This document shows positions 9,111 to 17,716 of a stretch of DNA of 53,687 bases, piece by piece; within the stretch, counting starts at the first letter, position 1; each line of letters begins with the position of its first letter. A model generated the notes under the pieces. The model saw nothing but the letters and a program-made list of their open reading frames with translations, had not been told where the DNA came from and did not search any database. The stretch is from an uncultured bacterium. GTDB taxonomy: Bacteria > Cyanobacteriota > Vampirovibrionia > Gastranaerophilales > Gastranaerophilaceae. Location: NCBI GenBank assembly GCA_905215335.1, contig CAJMPQ010000010.1, forward strand, positions 1 through 53,687. The letters run 5' to 3'. The position numbers and the translations under genes are program-made.

Positions 9111-9851
9111 ATGGAAGATACGCTAAATCATTTAACGAACATTATCAATTTGGATTACATAATCAGAATAACTATCGCTGTTATATTCGGTTTTTGTATA
9201 GGCTTAGAAAGAGAATTAACTAATAAATATGCAGGACTACGTACACATATTTTAGTATGTCTTGGAGCTTGTGTTTTTACTCTTATTTCAATTTATGGGT
9301 TCCCAACATTTGCTCCGGGTGACAATGTTATAATCGATCACGCAACTGGGGTTAGAGACACATCTCGTGTAGCTGCACAAATTGTTACCGGTATTGGTTT
9401 TATCGGTGCAGGTACAGTTCTTAGAAATGGCCCTATTGTTTTTGGTTTAACAACTGCAGCAACACTATGGATTGCTGCAAGTATTGGTATGGCTTGCGGT
9501 GCAGGAATGTTTGAAATTGCTTTTGCGGGTACTGTATTATCCATCCTAACACTTGTTATGATAAGAATATTTGAAAGAAAAGTTCTACCTACTAGTACTA
9601 AAAAAACTAGAAGAATAAAAATCAACCTTACTTGCATAAGCGAAGCCACTGAAAAGATTTATGATTTTATCCTTGAAAAATATCCTAATATATATGAAAT
9701 GACTAAAAAACAACTAAAAACAGACGAAAAAAGCACAAAAATTGCTTGCGTTATCGATGTTAATACAAGAAAACCAATAAAAGATTTATATAAAACATTT
9801 GAAAAACTTGAAGGTATAGACTCTATTTCAATACAAGAATATAACGAGTAA
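9111..9851 (+). CDS. MgtC/SapB family membrane protein
   Basis: The N-terminal hydrophobic domain (about residues 12-150) carries the MgtC signatures GLERELTNKYAGLRTHILVC and AQIVTGIGFIGAGTVL. A soluble C-terminal domain of about 90 residues with ACT-like pattern follows. In enterobacteria MgtC modulates the F-type ATP synthase and supports growth in low magnesium; in most bacteria the role is unproven. It lies 44 nt after the permease genes with a weak AAGGG ribosome site and could be co-transcribed, though a functional link to peptide import is not evident. Confidence 0.92.
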   Translation: MEDTLNHLTNIINLDYIIRITIAVIFGFCIGLERELTNKYAGLRTHILVCLGACVFTLISIYGFPTFAPGDNVIIDHATGVRDTSRVAAQIVTGIGFIGAGTVLRNGPIVFGLTTAATLWIAASIGMACGAGMFEIAFAGTVLSILTLVMIRIFERKVLPTSTKKTRRIKINLTCISEATEKIYDFILEKYPNIYEMTKKQLKTDEKSTKIACVIDVNTRKPIKDLYKTFEKLEGIDSISIQEYNE

Positions 9852-9923
9852 CTTTACTTTATAAATACTTTAAGATAAGATAAAACAAGATAATATAGAT
9901 TTTTAAGGGAGACATAAGAGTTA

Positions 9924-10634
9924 ATGAAATATAAACGAATTTTATTAAAAATCAGTGGGGAAGCACTTTTAGGAGAACAACAATTTGGTATTGACCAAAC
10001 TCCGGTAAAAATGATTGCAAACGAAATAAAAAAAGCTTGCGAACTAGGAGCTGAAGTTGCAGTTGTTGTTGGTGGCGGAAATATTTTTCGCGGAATGAAA
10101 AACAGTGCTAAACTAGGAATGGATCAAGCATCAGGAGATTATGTAGGAATGCTTGCAACCGTTATGAATGCAATTGCTCTACAAAGCGCATTAACTCAAA
10201 TAGGTGTACAATGTAGAGTTCAATCTGCTATCACAATGAACCAAATTGCAGAACCTTACATTAGACATAGAGCAATCAGACACCTTGAAAAAGGCAGAGT
10301 TGTAATTTTCGCTGCAGGAACAGGTAACCCATTCTTTACAACTGATACAGCTGCAGCACTTAGAGCTTCAGAAATAAATGCTCAAGCTATGCTTATGGCT
10401 AAAAACGGGGTAGATGGGGTTTACACAGATGATCCTAAAACTAATCCTGAAGCTAAAAAATTAGAACATATCACTTATGACGATATTATTAAAAATGGTT
10501 TAAAGGTAATGGACACATCAGCTTGTGCTCTATGTAAACAAAATAATATTCCAATTGTTGTATTTGATTTCAAAAAAGAAAATGGTATAAAAGACATCCT
10601 AGCTGGTCAAGATATTGGAACATACATAAATTAG
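9924..10634 (+). CDS. pyrH: UMP kinase
   Basis: Phosphorylates UMP to UDP in pyrimidine nucleotide synthesis, as a cytosolic hexamer of the amino-acid-kinase fold. Visible are the N-terminal KRILLKISGEALLG, the glycine loop VVVGGGNIFRG, FAAGTGNPFFTTDTAAALRA, and the C-terminal VYTDDPKTNPEAKK. Length 236 is standard. It is preceded by a strong SD (AAGGGAG) and heads a compact operon with frr, cdsA, rnc and rpe. The pyrH-frr-cdsA order is common in bacteria, where dxr or uppS often sits between; those genes are absent here. Confidence 0.98.
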   Translation: MKYKRILLKISGEALLGEQQFGIDQTPVKMIANEIKKACELGAEVAVVVGGGNIFRGMKNSAKLGMDQASGDYVGMLATVMNAIALQSALTQIGVQCRVQSAITMNQIAEPYIRHRAIRHLEKGRVVIFAAGTGNPFFTTDTAAALRASEINAQAMLMAKNGVDGVYTDDPKTNPEAKKLEHITYDDIIKNGLKVMDTSACALCKQNNIPIVVFDFKKENGIKDILAGQDIGTYIN

Positions 10635-10657
10635 TTAATATACGAAAGAGGTAAAAA

Positions 10658-11224
10658 ATGACAGAATCTTTAGATGAATTATTCTTATTCGGAGAAGAAA
10701 AAATGGAAAAAGCAATTGCCCAACTTCACAAAGAATTTGGTTCAATTCGCTCAGGACGTGCAAATCCTGGCATTCTAGATAAAGTCGTTGTTGAATACTA
10801 TGGTGCTCCAACTCCACTTCGTCAAATGTCACAAGTTTCAGTTCAAGATGGTACAACTTTAGTTATCACACCTTATGATAAATCTATTATGAAAGAAATT
10901 GAAAAAGCTATTATTAAAGCTGAAATTGGTATCACTCCAAACAGTGATGGTACTTGCATACGTCTAACTTTCCCACCTCTAACAGAAGATAGAAGAAAAG
11001 AAATTGCTAAAGACGTTAAAAAATTAGGTGAAGATGCAAAAGTTGCAGTAAGAAATATCAGAAGAGATATGACTGATCAATTGAAAAAAATTGAAAAAAA
11101 TGAAAATTTACCAGAAGATATGGTAAAAGATAACCAAGATAAAATCCAAAAACTAACTGATAAATACACAGGAAATATCGATACTGCAGTTGCAGCTAAA
11201 GAAAAAGAGGTTATGACAGTATAA
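10658..11224 (+). CDS. frr: Ribosome recycling factor
   Basis: Splits post-termination ribosomes together with EF-G. The 188-residue protein shows the RRF pattern: GSIRSGRANPGILDKVVVEY near the N terminus, TPLRQMSQVSV, ITPYDKS, and NSDGTCIRLTFPPLTEDRRK, followed by the long C-terminal helix. It lies 23 nt after pyrH with a GAGG ribosome site, and its stop overlaps the cdsA start by one base (TAATG), indicating coupled translation. Confidence 0.98.
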   Translation: MTESLDELFLFGEEKMEKAIAQLHKEFGSIRSGRANPGILDKVVVEYYGAPTPLRQMSQVSVQDGTTLVITPYDKSIMKEIEKAIIKAEIGITPNSDGTCIRLTFPPLTEDRRKEIAKDVKKLGEDAKVAVRNIRRDMTDQLKKIEKNENLPEDMVKDNQDKIQKLTDKYTGNIDTAVAAKEKEVMTV

Positions 11225-12093
11225 TGATTGATTTAGGCTTGAATAAAAACGCAACCAGAATGCTTACAGGTTTCATAATGGGAACTATTGTTTTAAGCTG
11301 TATAATATGGGGAGATTTAGCACTACTTGCTTTACTAGTATTTATGTTAATAGTAGGTTCTAGAGAGTATGTAAGAATACTAAATCACAAAGGTTTTTAT
11401 CCAAGCCTAAAAGTCATATATCTTACAGAAGCAATCTTAACTGCTGTCGTATATTTTAAAAGATTTGATTTAGTAGCAATAACCTTAACAATATGTGCTA
11501 TGTGCTCATTTATGTGGGTTTTATTTAGAGGTAGACAACCATATATTGCGAACGTTGCAACAACATTATTAGGTATGGTTTATTGCGGATGGTTTCCACT
11601 ACATTTAATATTTTTAAGAGATTTATCTTGCGACAAATATGATAGCGGATTGGGATTTGTCGTATTAATGTTTATATCTGTTATCCTAACAGATGTTGGA
11701 TGTTATTATGTTGGTTCTAAATTTGGCAAACACAAACTAGCTCCGGTAATTAGCCCTAATAAAACAATCGAAGGATCTATCGGTGGAGCATTTTTTGCAA
11801 TTATTGGTTCTTTAGTTATAGGACTATATTTAGGAGCTCAATGGTATATCGCATTATTAGCAGGTTTAATATGTACAGCTTTTGCACAAATTGGTGATTT
11901 ATCAGAATCACTTATCAAAAGAGATGCGGGTGTAAAAGATTCTGGTTCTAGTTTACCTGGACATGGAGGTTTTTTAGATAGAACTGATAGCTTTATTTTA
12001 ACTATCCCTATTATGTACTATTTCTGCAAATGCTTTATATTCCAAACTGAATGGCAAACAACATTGATTAATTTTGTGAAAGGCTTGTTCTAA
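11224..12093 (+). CDS. cdsA: Phosphatidate cytidylyltransferase (CDP-diacylglycerol synthase)
   Basis: Makes CDP-diacylglycerol from phosphatidate and CTP, the branch point of membrane phospholipid synthesis. Many hydrophobic helices span the protein. The C-terminal CDP-DAG synthase signature is complete: ESLIKRDAGVKDSGSSLPGH followed by GGFLDRTDS around residues 235-265. Length 289 is typical. The start overlaps frr by one base and the stop overlaps rnc by one base. Confidence 0.96.
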   Translation: MIDLGLNKNATRMLTGFIMGTIVLSCIIWGDLALLALLVFMLIVGSREYVRILNHKGFYPSLKVIYLTEAILTAVVYFKRFDLVAITLTICAMCSFMWVLFRGRQPYIANVATTLLGMVYCGWFPLHLIFLRDLSCDKYDSGLGFVVLMFISVILTDVGCYYVGSKFGKHKLAPVISPNKTIEGSIGGAFFAIIGSLVIGLYLGAQWYIALLAGLICTAFAQIGDLSESLIKRDAGVKDSGSSLPGHGGFLDRTDSFILTIPIMYYFCKCFIFQTEWQTTLINFVKGLF

Positions 12094-12776
12094 TGAAATC
12101 TGTAGATGAAATTTTTGGGATTGAAACAATTACTAAAGATTTATATACAAAAGCGTTAACACACTCTTCTTTCACTAAAGAAAAAGACTTACCTTATACA
12201 GATTGCTATGAGCGTTTAGAATTTTTAGGAGATGCTGTTCTAAAATTAACAGTATCCGATGTTTTATTTAGAATGTTTCCAGATGCACAAGAAGGCGAAT
12301 TATCAAAAATAAGAGGGATTGTTGTCTCTGATAATACTCTTGCAGATATTGCAAAAAACAATGGACTTCAAGAGTTGATTATAATGAGTCGACACGAAGA
12401 AAAACAAGGTTGTAGAAAACTAAATTCTATTTGTGCTTGCGCTTTTGAAGCAATACTTGGTGCATACTATCTTGATGGAAAATTTAAAGAAATTCTTCCA
12501 TATATAGAAAAAACATTTGAACCTTACATAAATGATGTAAAAAATCATTTTGAAAAATTTAATGCTAAAGCTATTCTACAAGAATATACTCAAGGGCAAG
12601 ATAAAAAAACACCCGTTTATAAAGTTATAAATGAAATTGGTCCAGAACACAAAAAAGAATTTGAAGTTGAAGTTCGTTATAACGATGAAGTTTTAGCTAC
12701 CGAAAAAGGTAATAGTAAAAAAGAAGCTGAACAAAAATGTGCATATTCAGCTTGTAAAAAATTAGGGATTATATAA
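12093..12776 (+). CDS. rnc: Ribonuclease III
   Basis: Double-stranded RNA endonuclease for rRNA and mRNA processing. The catalytic domain carries the signature ERLEFLGDAVLKLTVSD around residues 43-59, with acidic residues of the metal site, and a second acidic site FEAILGAYYLD near residue 118. A C-terminal double-stranded RNA-binding domain (about 155-226) ends with KKEAEQKCAYSACKKL. Length 227 is standard. It is translationally coupled to cdsA (TAATG) and followed immediately by rpe with no gap. Confidence 0.97.
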   Translation: MKSVDEIFGIETITKDLYTKALTHSSFTKEKDLPYTDCYERLEFLGDAVLKLTVSDVLFRMFPDAQEGELSKIRGIVVSDNTLADIAKNNGLQELIIMSRHEEKQGCRKLNSICACAFEAILGAYYLDGKFKEILPYIEKTFEPYINDVKNHFEKFNAKAILQEYTQGQDKKTPVYKVINEIGPEHKKEFEVEVRYNDEVLATEKGNSKKEAEQKCAYSACKKLGII

Positions 12777-13424
12777 ATGACAAAAATAATAGTTTCACCA
12801 TCAATTTTATCCGCAGATTTTGCTAATTTAGAACGAGATATTAAAAAAGTAGAAAATGCGGGGGCTGATTGGTTACATGTAGATGTAATGGATGGACATT
12901 TTGTTCCTAATATTACGATTGGAATTCCTGTAGTCAAATCAATAAAAGCTATTACTAAATTACCTCTGGACGTGCATTTAATGATTGAAAATCCTGAAAA
13001 ATACATAAATGATTTCGCAAAAGCCGGAGCTGATATTATAACTTTTCACTATGAAGCCGTAAAAAAAGAAAATTTAAAAGATATAATTAATCAAATAAAA
13101 TCACATAATGTAAAGGCTGGTTTATCAATCAAACCTAAAACTAATCCTGAAGAAGTTTTAAATATTTTAAAAGAATTAGATTTACTTTTAATAATGACCG
13201 TTGAGCCAGGATTTGGCGGACAAAAATTTATGCCTGATTGCGCTGAAAAAATAAAACTAATAAAAGATAACGCTCCTGTTAACTTAATAATACAAGTTGA
13301 TGGAGGCATAAATGCAGAGACTTCAAAAATCTGCACACAATATGGCGCAACATCTTTAGTTGCTGGAAATTATATTTATAAAGCTGATAATATAAATGAA
13401 GCAATTAATTCACTCAAAAATTAA
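12777..13424 (+). CDS. rpe: Ribulose-phosphate 3-epimerase
   Basis: Interconverts ribulose-5-phosphate and xylulose-5-phosphate in the pentose phosphate pathway; a TIM barrel. Motifs in order are SPSILSADFANL, VDVMDGHFVPNITIG, DVHLMIENP, VEPGFGGQKF and IQVDGGIN, covering the metal ligands and phosphate site. Length 215 is normal. The start codon directly abuts the rnc stop. The stop lies inside a TTAA palindrome that also provides the stop codon of the opposing gene, leaving no room for an intrinsic terminator between the two. Confidence 0.97.
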   Translation: MTKIIVSPSILSADFANLERDIKKVENAGADWLHVDVMDGHFVPNITIGIPVVKSIKAITKLPLDVHLMIENPEKYINDFAKAGADIITFHYEAVKKENLKDIINQIKSHNVKAGLSIKPKTNPEEVLNILKELDLLLIMTVEPGFGGQKFMPDCAEKIKLIKDNAPVNLIIQVDGGINAETSKICTQYGATSLVAGNYIYKADNINEAINSLKN

Positions 13425-14584
13425 GCAGGATTAATATTTTCACCTCTTCTAATTTTACGTTTTAGAATTTCATCTATATTAGTACTAGCTTTTGCAGTAT
13501 TATCAGTACCATCATTTTGAGATGTTTTAACTGTTTTATCAGATTCTTTTTTAGTTGTTATTTTTATTTCATTTGAATCATCTTTATTAGAATCTTGGTT
13601 TGCTTGATTCTTTTGACTTGTACCAGCGACACCAGTAGCATTCTCTACCTTATTTTTATAACCACCTGCAGTTGAAATATTCTGAACAGAAGTTGAAGTA
13701 GCTTGAGATTGTAATTCTATAGCCATATCAGAATTAGTCAATGCTGATTCACCAGTTTTCACAGCTCTTCTTCCGATAATAATATCTAAAATTCTCCAGA
13801 ATTCATAACCTTTAACTGAAGTCAATAAATCATTACCCACATTGACTGTTTCATTACCAAAATCTTTTGCAGTCAAATAGACATCAGATTGAGAGTTTAA
13901 AACAGAATTATACTGAATCAGATCATTCTCTGTTGAAGAAATATCACTTTGAGCTTTATTTCCATACTGTTGAAGCTGTGCTTGAATTTGATTTATTTTA
14001 CTTAGTGATGAGACATTACCTCTATCATTATTCAAATTACTAACTTCATTTTTTAAAGTGTTCTTATCAGCCTGAGCCTTAGCCAATAATTCACTCATGT
14101 AATTCTCTAAATTTTCAATTTCACTATTAGACTGAGCCTCGGCATTCATCATAGATTCAATAGAATTGATAACGGATGAAATATTACTCTTACTATCTTG
14201 AGTAAAAATTTTAGCTTGAGTACGCAAACTTATACCAGCATTTTCTAATTGCTCACGCTTCAACTGAGCTTCAGTTTTATCTTCAACAACAGTATTTGAA
14301 GACTCATCTGTAGGAGTTGCTAATGCACCTTCTGAAGTTTCAGAATCAATAGGTGCTTGTACATCAGTACTCATTGGAGTTGTTGTAGGTTTTGTTTCTG
14401 ATAAAGCTTTTTCATAGGTAATATCATCCGTTGTTTCCAACGAATTTCTTATCTCTTGTGCCCATTGCAAATATTGGGCAGGAACATCTACACCTTGTTG
14501 TTCATATTTTATAATTTCTTTTGCTGTTAAACGTCTCCAATCTATTTTTTGCGGAGATATAGCTTCTATTCTTGCAACATCCAT
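13421..14584 (-). CDS. Unknown coiled-coil protein, Ser/Thr/Asn/Gln-rich
   Basis: I do not recognise the family. The 387 residues begin with a compact segment (residues 1-50, including IDWRRLTAKEIIKYEQQG) without a signal peptide. A low-complexity Ser/Thr/Glu region follows, then heptad-like helices from about 120 to 240 (SEIENLENYMSELLAKAQ, SDISSTENDLIQYN). The tail is Lys/Asp/Thr-rich and disordered. An AAGG ribosome site precedes the ATG. It is monocistronic and faces rpe, sharing a TTAA stop-codon palindrome. The composition resembles structural or export-substrate proteins, but no function can be assigned. Confidence 0.75.
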   Translation of the reverse strand: MDVARIEAISPQKIDWRRLTAKEIIKYEQQGVDVPAQYLQWAQEIRNSLETTDDITYEKALSETKPTTTPMSTDVQAPIDSETSEGALATPTDESSNTVVEDKTEAQLKREQLENAGISLRTQAKIFTQDSKSNISSVINSIESMMNAEAQSNSEIENLENYMSELLAKAQADKNTLKNEVSNLNNDRGNVSSLSKINQIQAQLQQYGNKAQSDISSTENDLIQYNSVLNSQSDVYLTAKDFGNETVNVGNDLLTSVKGYEFWRILDIIIGRRAVKTGESALTNSDMAIELQSQATSTSVQNISTAGGYKNKVENATGVAGTSQKNQANQDSNKDDSNEIKITTKKESDKTVKTSQNDGTDNTAKASTNIDEILKRKIRRGENINPA

Positions 14585-14751
14585 AGTTATACCTTATGTA
14601 ATTACAAATTAATATACGGACCAATACCTATATGACTTTAATTATTAAATAAAATCTTAACAAATTTTAAAATCATTCATCTAATTAAGGGATAACAATT
14701 TTATTTTATGAATATATTATAATAATAAAACAGAAAATGAGGATATAAATA

Positions 14752-15138
14752 ATGACATATGAAGAATTAATGGCAAAAGCAATAGAAATTTCTCAAAACG
14801 CATATGTTCCATACTCAAAATTTCCTGTAGGTGCTTGCGTTTTAATGGAATCAGGAAACGTCTACTGCGGATGTAACTTTGAAAATTCTAGCTTCGGAAT
14901 GACGATTTGCGCAGAAAGAAATGCAATAGGTACTGCAATTGCCAATGGAGAAAGAAAAATTAAAGCAATAGCAATATATTCTCCAAAACAAGACAATTGC
15001 ACCCCTTGTGGAGCTTGCAGGCAAGTAATTCATGAATTTTGCGACAGAGATGAAGATGTCGATGTAATTGTTCAAATTCAAAATGAGCTAAAAGTTTATA
15101 CTTTAGCACATTTATTACCGGAAAGTTTTACTTTATAA
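14752..15138 (+). CDS. cdd: Cytidine deaminase
   Basis: Deaminates cytidine and deoxycytidine to uridine forms for pyrimidine salvage. The short, tetrameric class is indicated by 128 residues with all zinc ligands: Cys in CAERNAI, with the catalytic Glu next to it, and two Cys in PCGACRQ. YVPYSKFPVGA and GCNFENSSFG form the substrate site. A GAGG ribosome site precedes the start, and a TATAAT at 14718-14723 without a good -35 could be its promoter. A small Cys-containing protein starts directly after the stop. Confidence 0.97.
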   Translation: MTYEELMAKAIEISQNAYVPYSKFPVGACVLMESGNVYCGCNFENSSFGMTICAERNAIGTAIANGERKIKAIAIYSPKQDNCTPCGACRQVIHEFCDRDEDVDVIVQIQNELKVYTLAHLLPESFTL

Positions 15139-15372
15139 ATGTACATAATCGAACTTATACTAGAAGCACTTAAAAAGAAAAAACAACCAACGATAAACAG
15201 TGATTATAATCCTATGGATAGCGACTCCATAGAAGAAGATTCTGAAACTTGTAATCATTTGTTTATGCCTTTGGATAGTACAAATACAATGTTCGCCTGT
15301 AAATATTGCGGACTAATTGTTCCAAAAGAAAAACTAAAAAATAAAAACATCTTTGAAAATAAATCTTTTTAA
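15139..15372 (+). CDS. Small unknown protein with a possible zinc ribbon
   Basis: The family is not recognised. The 77-residue product starts immediately after the cdd stop (TAAATG), so it is probably translated by re-initiation from the cdd mRNA. The first 15 residues are hydrophobic then Lys-rich; the middle is acidic (MDSDSIEEDSE). The second half has CNHLF and FACKYCGLIV, giving a Cys-His...Cys-x2-Cys set compatible with a one-zinc site. Function unknown. Confidence 0.65.
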   Translation: MYIIELILEALKKKKQPTINSDYNPMDSDSIEEDSETCNHLFMPLDSTNTMFACKYCGLIVPKEKLKNKNIFENKSF

Positions 15373-15391
15373 TAGATATTTGTACAATATA

Positions 15392-15438
15392 AAAACCCTC
15401 CAACTTCAGAAATAATAAACTGAAAAAGGAGGGCTTTT
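15392..15438 (+). promoter_or_regulatory. Hairpin that contains the Shine-Dalgarno of the next gene
   Basis: CCCTCC (15396-15401) pairs with GGAGGG (15428-15433), and an inner TTCAG pairs with CTGAA. The right arm is the ribosome site of the gene at 15439, and CTTTT follows. The structure could terminate the cdd transcript, hide the ribosome site, or both. Confidence 0.55.
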
Positions 15439-15735
15439 ATGTCAAAAAATTTAGGCGAAACTATTAACAACATAATGGAAGAGAACTCAACAAAAAAAGT
15501 TTTAATCTTCACTAACCACTTACAAATAATAGGTACAATCCATGAATATAGCAACAAATGCAACAACTGTAATGATTGCTTAATTGCATTAAAGGATGTA
15601 AAAATCGCAAGAATAGAAGAACTACATAATTGTGGCGAAAACGAATGTGAATGCAACTTAGAATCATTCTTTGAATATAGATGGTTTAACATAAGTGTAA
15701 ATGCAATTGTTGGTTTTAGTATTATTCCTGAATAA
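15439..15735 (+). CDS. Small Cys-rich protein, possibly Sm-like fold
   Basis: No family is recognised with certainty. The 98 residues show alternating short strands (KKVLIFTNHLQIIGTIHEY, then CLIALKDVKIARIEEL and a closing ISVNAIVGFSIIP). This reminds me of an Sm/Hfq-type small barrel, but that is a guess. A Cys cluster lies in the middle (CNNCNDC) and another in NCGENECECN, so metal binding is possible. The ribosome site AGGAGGG is ideal but lies in the right arm of a stable hairpin, and a strong terminator follows the gene. It may be an autonomous, translationally controlled unit. Confidence 0.7.
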   Translation: MSKNLGETINNIMEENSTKKVLIFTNHLQIIGTIHEYSNKCNNCNDCLIALKDVKIARIEELHNCGENECECNLESFFEYRWFNISVNAIVGFSIIPE

Positions 15736-15741
15736 ACTAAA

Positions 15742-15770
15742 AAAGAGGAAGATAAAATATCTTCCTCTTT
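15742..15770. terminator. Bidirectional intrinsic terminator between convergent genes
   Basis: A 12-bp stem, AAAGAGGAAGAT paired with ATCTTCCTCTTT, with a 5-nt loop and A/T runs on both sides, lies between the Cys-rich gene and rpsU. Confidence 0.85.
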
Positions 15771-15789
15771 AAATTTTATAAACAATACC

Positions 15790-15963
15790 TTAAACTTTTC
15801 TCTTACGAGCAGCTTCAGATTTATGTTTTCTTTTTACGCTTGGCTTTTCATATCTTTCGCGTTTTTTAACTTCAGAAAGAATACCAGCTTTTTGGATTTT
15901 CTTTTTGAATCTTCTTAAAGCGCTTTCGATGCTTTCGTTTTCGCCAACTTTAACTTCTGCCAT
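15790..15963 (-). CDS. rpsU: Ribosomal protein S21
   Basis: A 57-residue basic protein beginning MAEVKVGENESIESALRRFK and ending SEAARKRKV, matching bS21 across its length. It belongs to the 30S platform near the 3' end of 16S rRNA and aids initiation. The start is supported by AAGGTGG about 11 nt upstream. It is a single-gene unit facing a bidirectional terminator. The gene is short and easily missed by length filters. Confidence 0.95.
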   Translation of the reverse strand: MAEVKVGENESIESALRRFKKKIQKAGILSEVKKRERYEKPSVKRKHKSEAARKRKV

Positions 15964-16090
15964 TTATATTTTCACCACCTTTATAGCTTATCTTATATAG
16001 GGTTACACCTTAGTATAAAACAAAACAGATAAAAATACAAGTAGTTTAAAATTTTTAACTACTTAAATGGCACAAAATGACTGCTTATTT

Positions 16091-16321
16091 TTATTTTCTA
16101 AAATAATCACAAATCAATTTTTCTTGACGAGGAAGCAGATGCTTAATACGATTTACAAGTGAATTATTTTGTAAATCTTCTAATTGTTTTTTTAATATAG
16201 CTTTTTCTAATAACACTTTATTGTATAAATCTGAACAAACCTGACTTTTATCAATATGTTCTCTTAATTTCGCCAGTTGTAATTCTTTTTCTCGTATAGA
16301 AGAAATAAGTTCTCGTTTCAC
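16091..16321 (-). CDS. Small coiled-coil protein of unknown function
   Basis: A 76-residue, highly charged, helical protein with heptad spacing (REKELQLAKLREHIDKSQ, VLLEKAILKKQLEDLQ) and a basic C-terminal segment (RIKHLLPRQEKLICDYFRK). It starts at a GTG with AAGAGG about 10 nt upstream. No signal peptide or membrane helix. It lies between the oxidoreductase operon and rpsU on the same strand. Function not recognisable. Confidence 0.6.
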   Translation of the reverse strand: MKRELISSIREKELQLAKLREHIDKSQVCSDLYNKVLLEKAILKKQLEDLQNNSLVNRIKHLLPRQEKLICDYFRK

Positions 16322-16407
16322 GTTGAATAAACCTCTTATATATCACATATAAAGAATAAACTGTTCCTAGAAATTTAAAATCAACTTTTTAGGTGATTTT
16401 GAAAGAT

Positions 16408-16953
16408 TTATTTAAGAAAATCATACTCATAGCCTAGTTTTAAAGCTTCAATATTTTTCGGAATAAGTTGTTTTCTATGAGGTGGAATTACATTATTTAA
16501 AGCTTTTTCCAAGGTCGCTAATGAAACTAATCCACTAGCCTTAGCTAACAAACCTAAAGATAAAATATTGGACATCTTAATATTGCCCAATTTATCTTCG
16601 GCTAACTTAGTTATAGGTGCGAATATGTAATTTATGTCATTTCTAGTCTTACATTCTTGTGCCAAAGAAGTATTTACAATAATAGTACCACCAGGTCTTA
16701 CAAAAGATGTAAATTTATCAAATGAAGCTTGGTTTAAAACAATAATATAATCAGCCATAGATTTTTGAACTGCACTAACCTCATCATCAGCCATTACAAT
16801 TGTGCAATTAACTGTACCACCACGCATTTCTGCACCATAAGAAGGGTACCAAGTCACATTTTTATCATCAATCATAAAGCCATTTGCTAACACTTCACCT
16901 GCTAACAATACACCTTGTCCACCAAAACCTGCTATTATAAAATCTTTTTCCAT
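16408..16953 (-). CDS. 2-oxoacid:ferredoxin oxidoreductase, gamma subunit
   Basis: Gamma subunit of a four-subunit ferredoxin-dependent 2-oxoacid oxidoreductase. The N terminus has the family glycine motif FIIAGFGGQGVLLAGEVLA, followed by WYPSYGAEMRGGTVNCTIVM, as in KorC/VorC/PorG proteins. Length 181 is typical. It is the last gene of a minus-strand operon, 10 nt after the beta subunit. The enzyme turns a 2-oxoacid, CoA and oxidised ferredoxin into acyl-CoA, CO2 and reduced ferredoxin. Whether the substrate is 2-oxoglutarate or a branched-chain 2-oxoacid cannot be read from the sequence. Confidence 0.93.
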   Translation of the reverse strand: MEKDFIIAGFGGQGVLLAGEVLANGFMIDDKNVTWYPSYGAEMRGGTVNCTIVMADDEVSAVQKSMADYIIVLNQASFDKFTSFVRPGGTIIVNTSLAQECKTRNDINYIFAPITKLAEDKLGNIKMSNILSLGLLAKASGLVSLATLEKALNNVIPPHRKQLIPKNIEALKLGYEYDFLK

Positions 16954-16963
16954 AAACTTATCC

Positions 16964-17716
16964 TTAATCCTCAGTTGTAATATCTTTATAAATTCCCGGT
17001 TTAAATATTTGCATCATTTCATTTCTAACTCTTTCATGAGCTTGATCCGGCGTCATTCTCCAGTTTGTAGGACAAGTTGAAAGAATTTCAACAAAACCTA
17101 ACCCTAAACCTTTTAATTGAACCTCGAAAGCTTTTTTAATGGCTTGTTTTGCTTTTCTAATATTTGGAACTGTGTCTAAAGATACTCTAGCACTAAAAGC
17201 AGTTCCATCACACAATGCAATATGTTCTGCCATTTTTATAGGATAACCATAATAAGGAATATTTCTACCTGTAGGAGAAGTTGTAGTAACTTGTCCTAAT
17301 AATGTAGTTGGTCCTAACTGCCCACCAGTCATACCATACGTAGTGTTATTAATACAAATCGCAGAAATTTTTTCGCCTCTTAAAGCTGCATGCATACTTT
17401 CAGCTAAACCAATTGAAGCAAAATCGCCATCACCTTGATATGTAAAAACGAATTTGTCAGGTCTAGCTCTTTTTATACCTGTAGCCTCCGCCATAGCTCG
17501 TCCATGAGGAGCTTCTAAGGCATCAACATTCAAGAAGTCATAAATTGTAACAGAGCAACCTATAGATGCCGCAACGATTGCATTTTCTGTTATTCCCAAT
17601 TCATCCAAAACTTCAGCAACTAAACGAACTGCAACCCCATGATCACAACCCGGACAGAATGTATATTTAGCATCTTTTCTAAAAGAATCCGCTATTTTAA
17701 AAACTTGAGTCTCCAT
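16964..17716 (-). CDS. 2-oxoacid:ferredoxin oxidoreductase, beta (TPP) subunit
   Basis: Thiamine-diphosphate-binding subunit. YTFCPGCDHGVAVRLVAEVL near the N terminus and the TPP/Mg motif GDGDFASIG...NN around residues 90-120 are intact. NNTTYGMTGGQLGPTT is the conserved stretch after the cofactor motif. At 250 residues it matches KorB/VorA-type proteins. Its start overlaps the alpha subunit stop by one base, so translation is coupled. Cytosolic. Confidence 0.95.
   Translation of the reverse strand: METQVFKIADSFRKDAKYTFCPGCDHGVAVRLVAEVLDELGITENAIVAASIGCSVTIYDFLNVDALEAPHGRAMAEATGIKRARPDKFVFTYQGDGDFASIGLAESMHAALRGEKISAICINNTTYGMTGGQLGPTTLLGQVTTTSPTGRNIPYYGYPIKMAEHIALCDGTAFSARVSLDTVPNIRKAKQAIKKAFEVQLKGLGLGFVEILSTCPTNWRMTPDQAHERVRNEMMQIFKPGIYKDITTED

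Noticed and set aside
16377..16400. AAAATCA/TGATTTT inverted repeat after the oxidoreductase operon
   Set aside because: Only a 7-bp AT-rich stem with a large loop and no T run; too weak to call a terminator.
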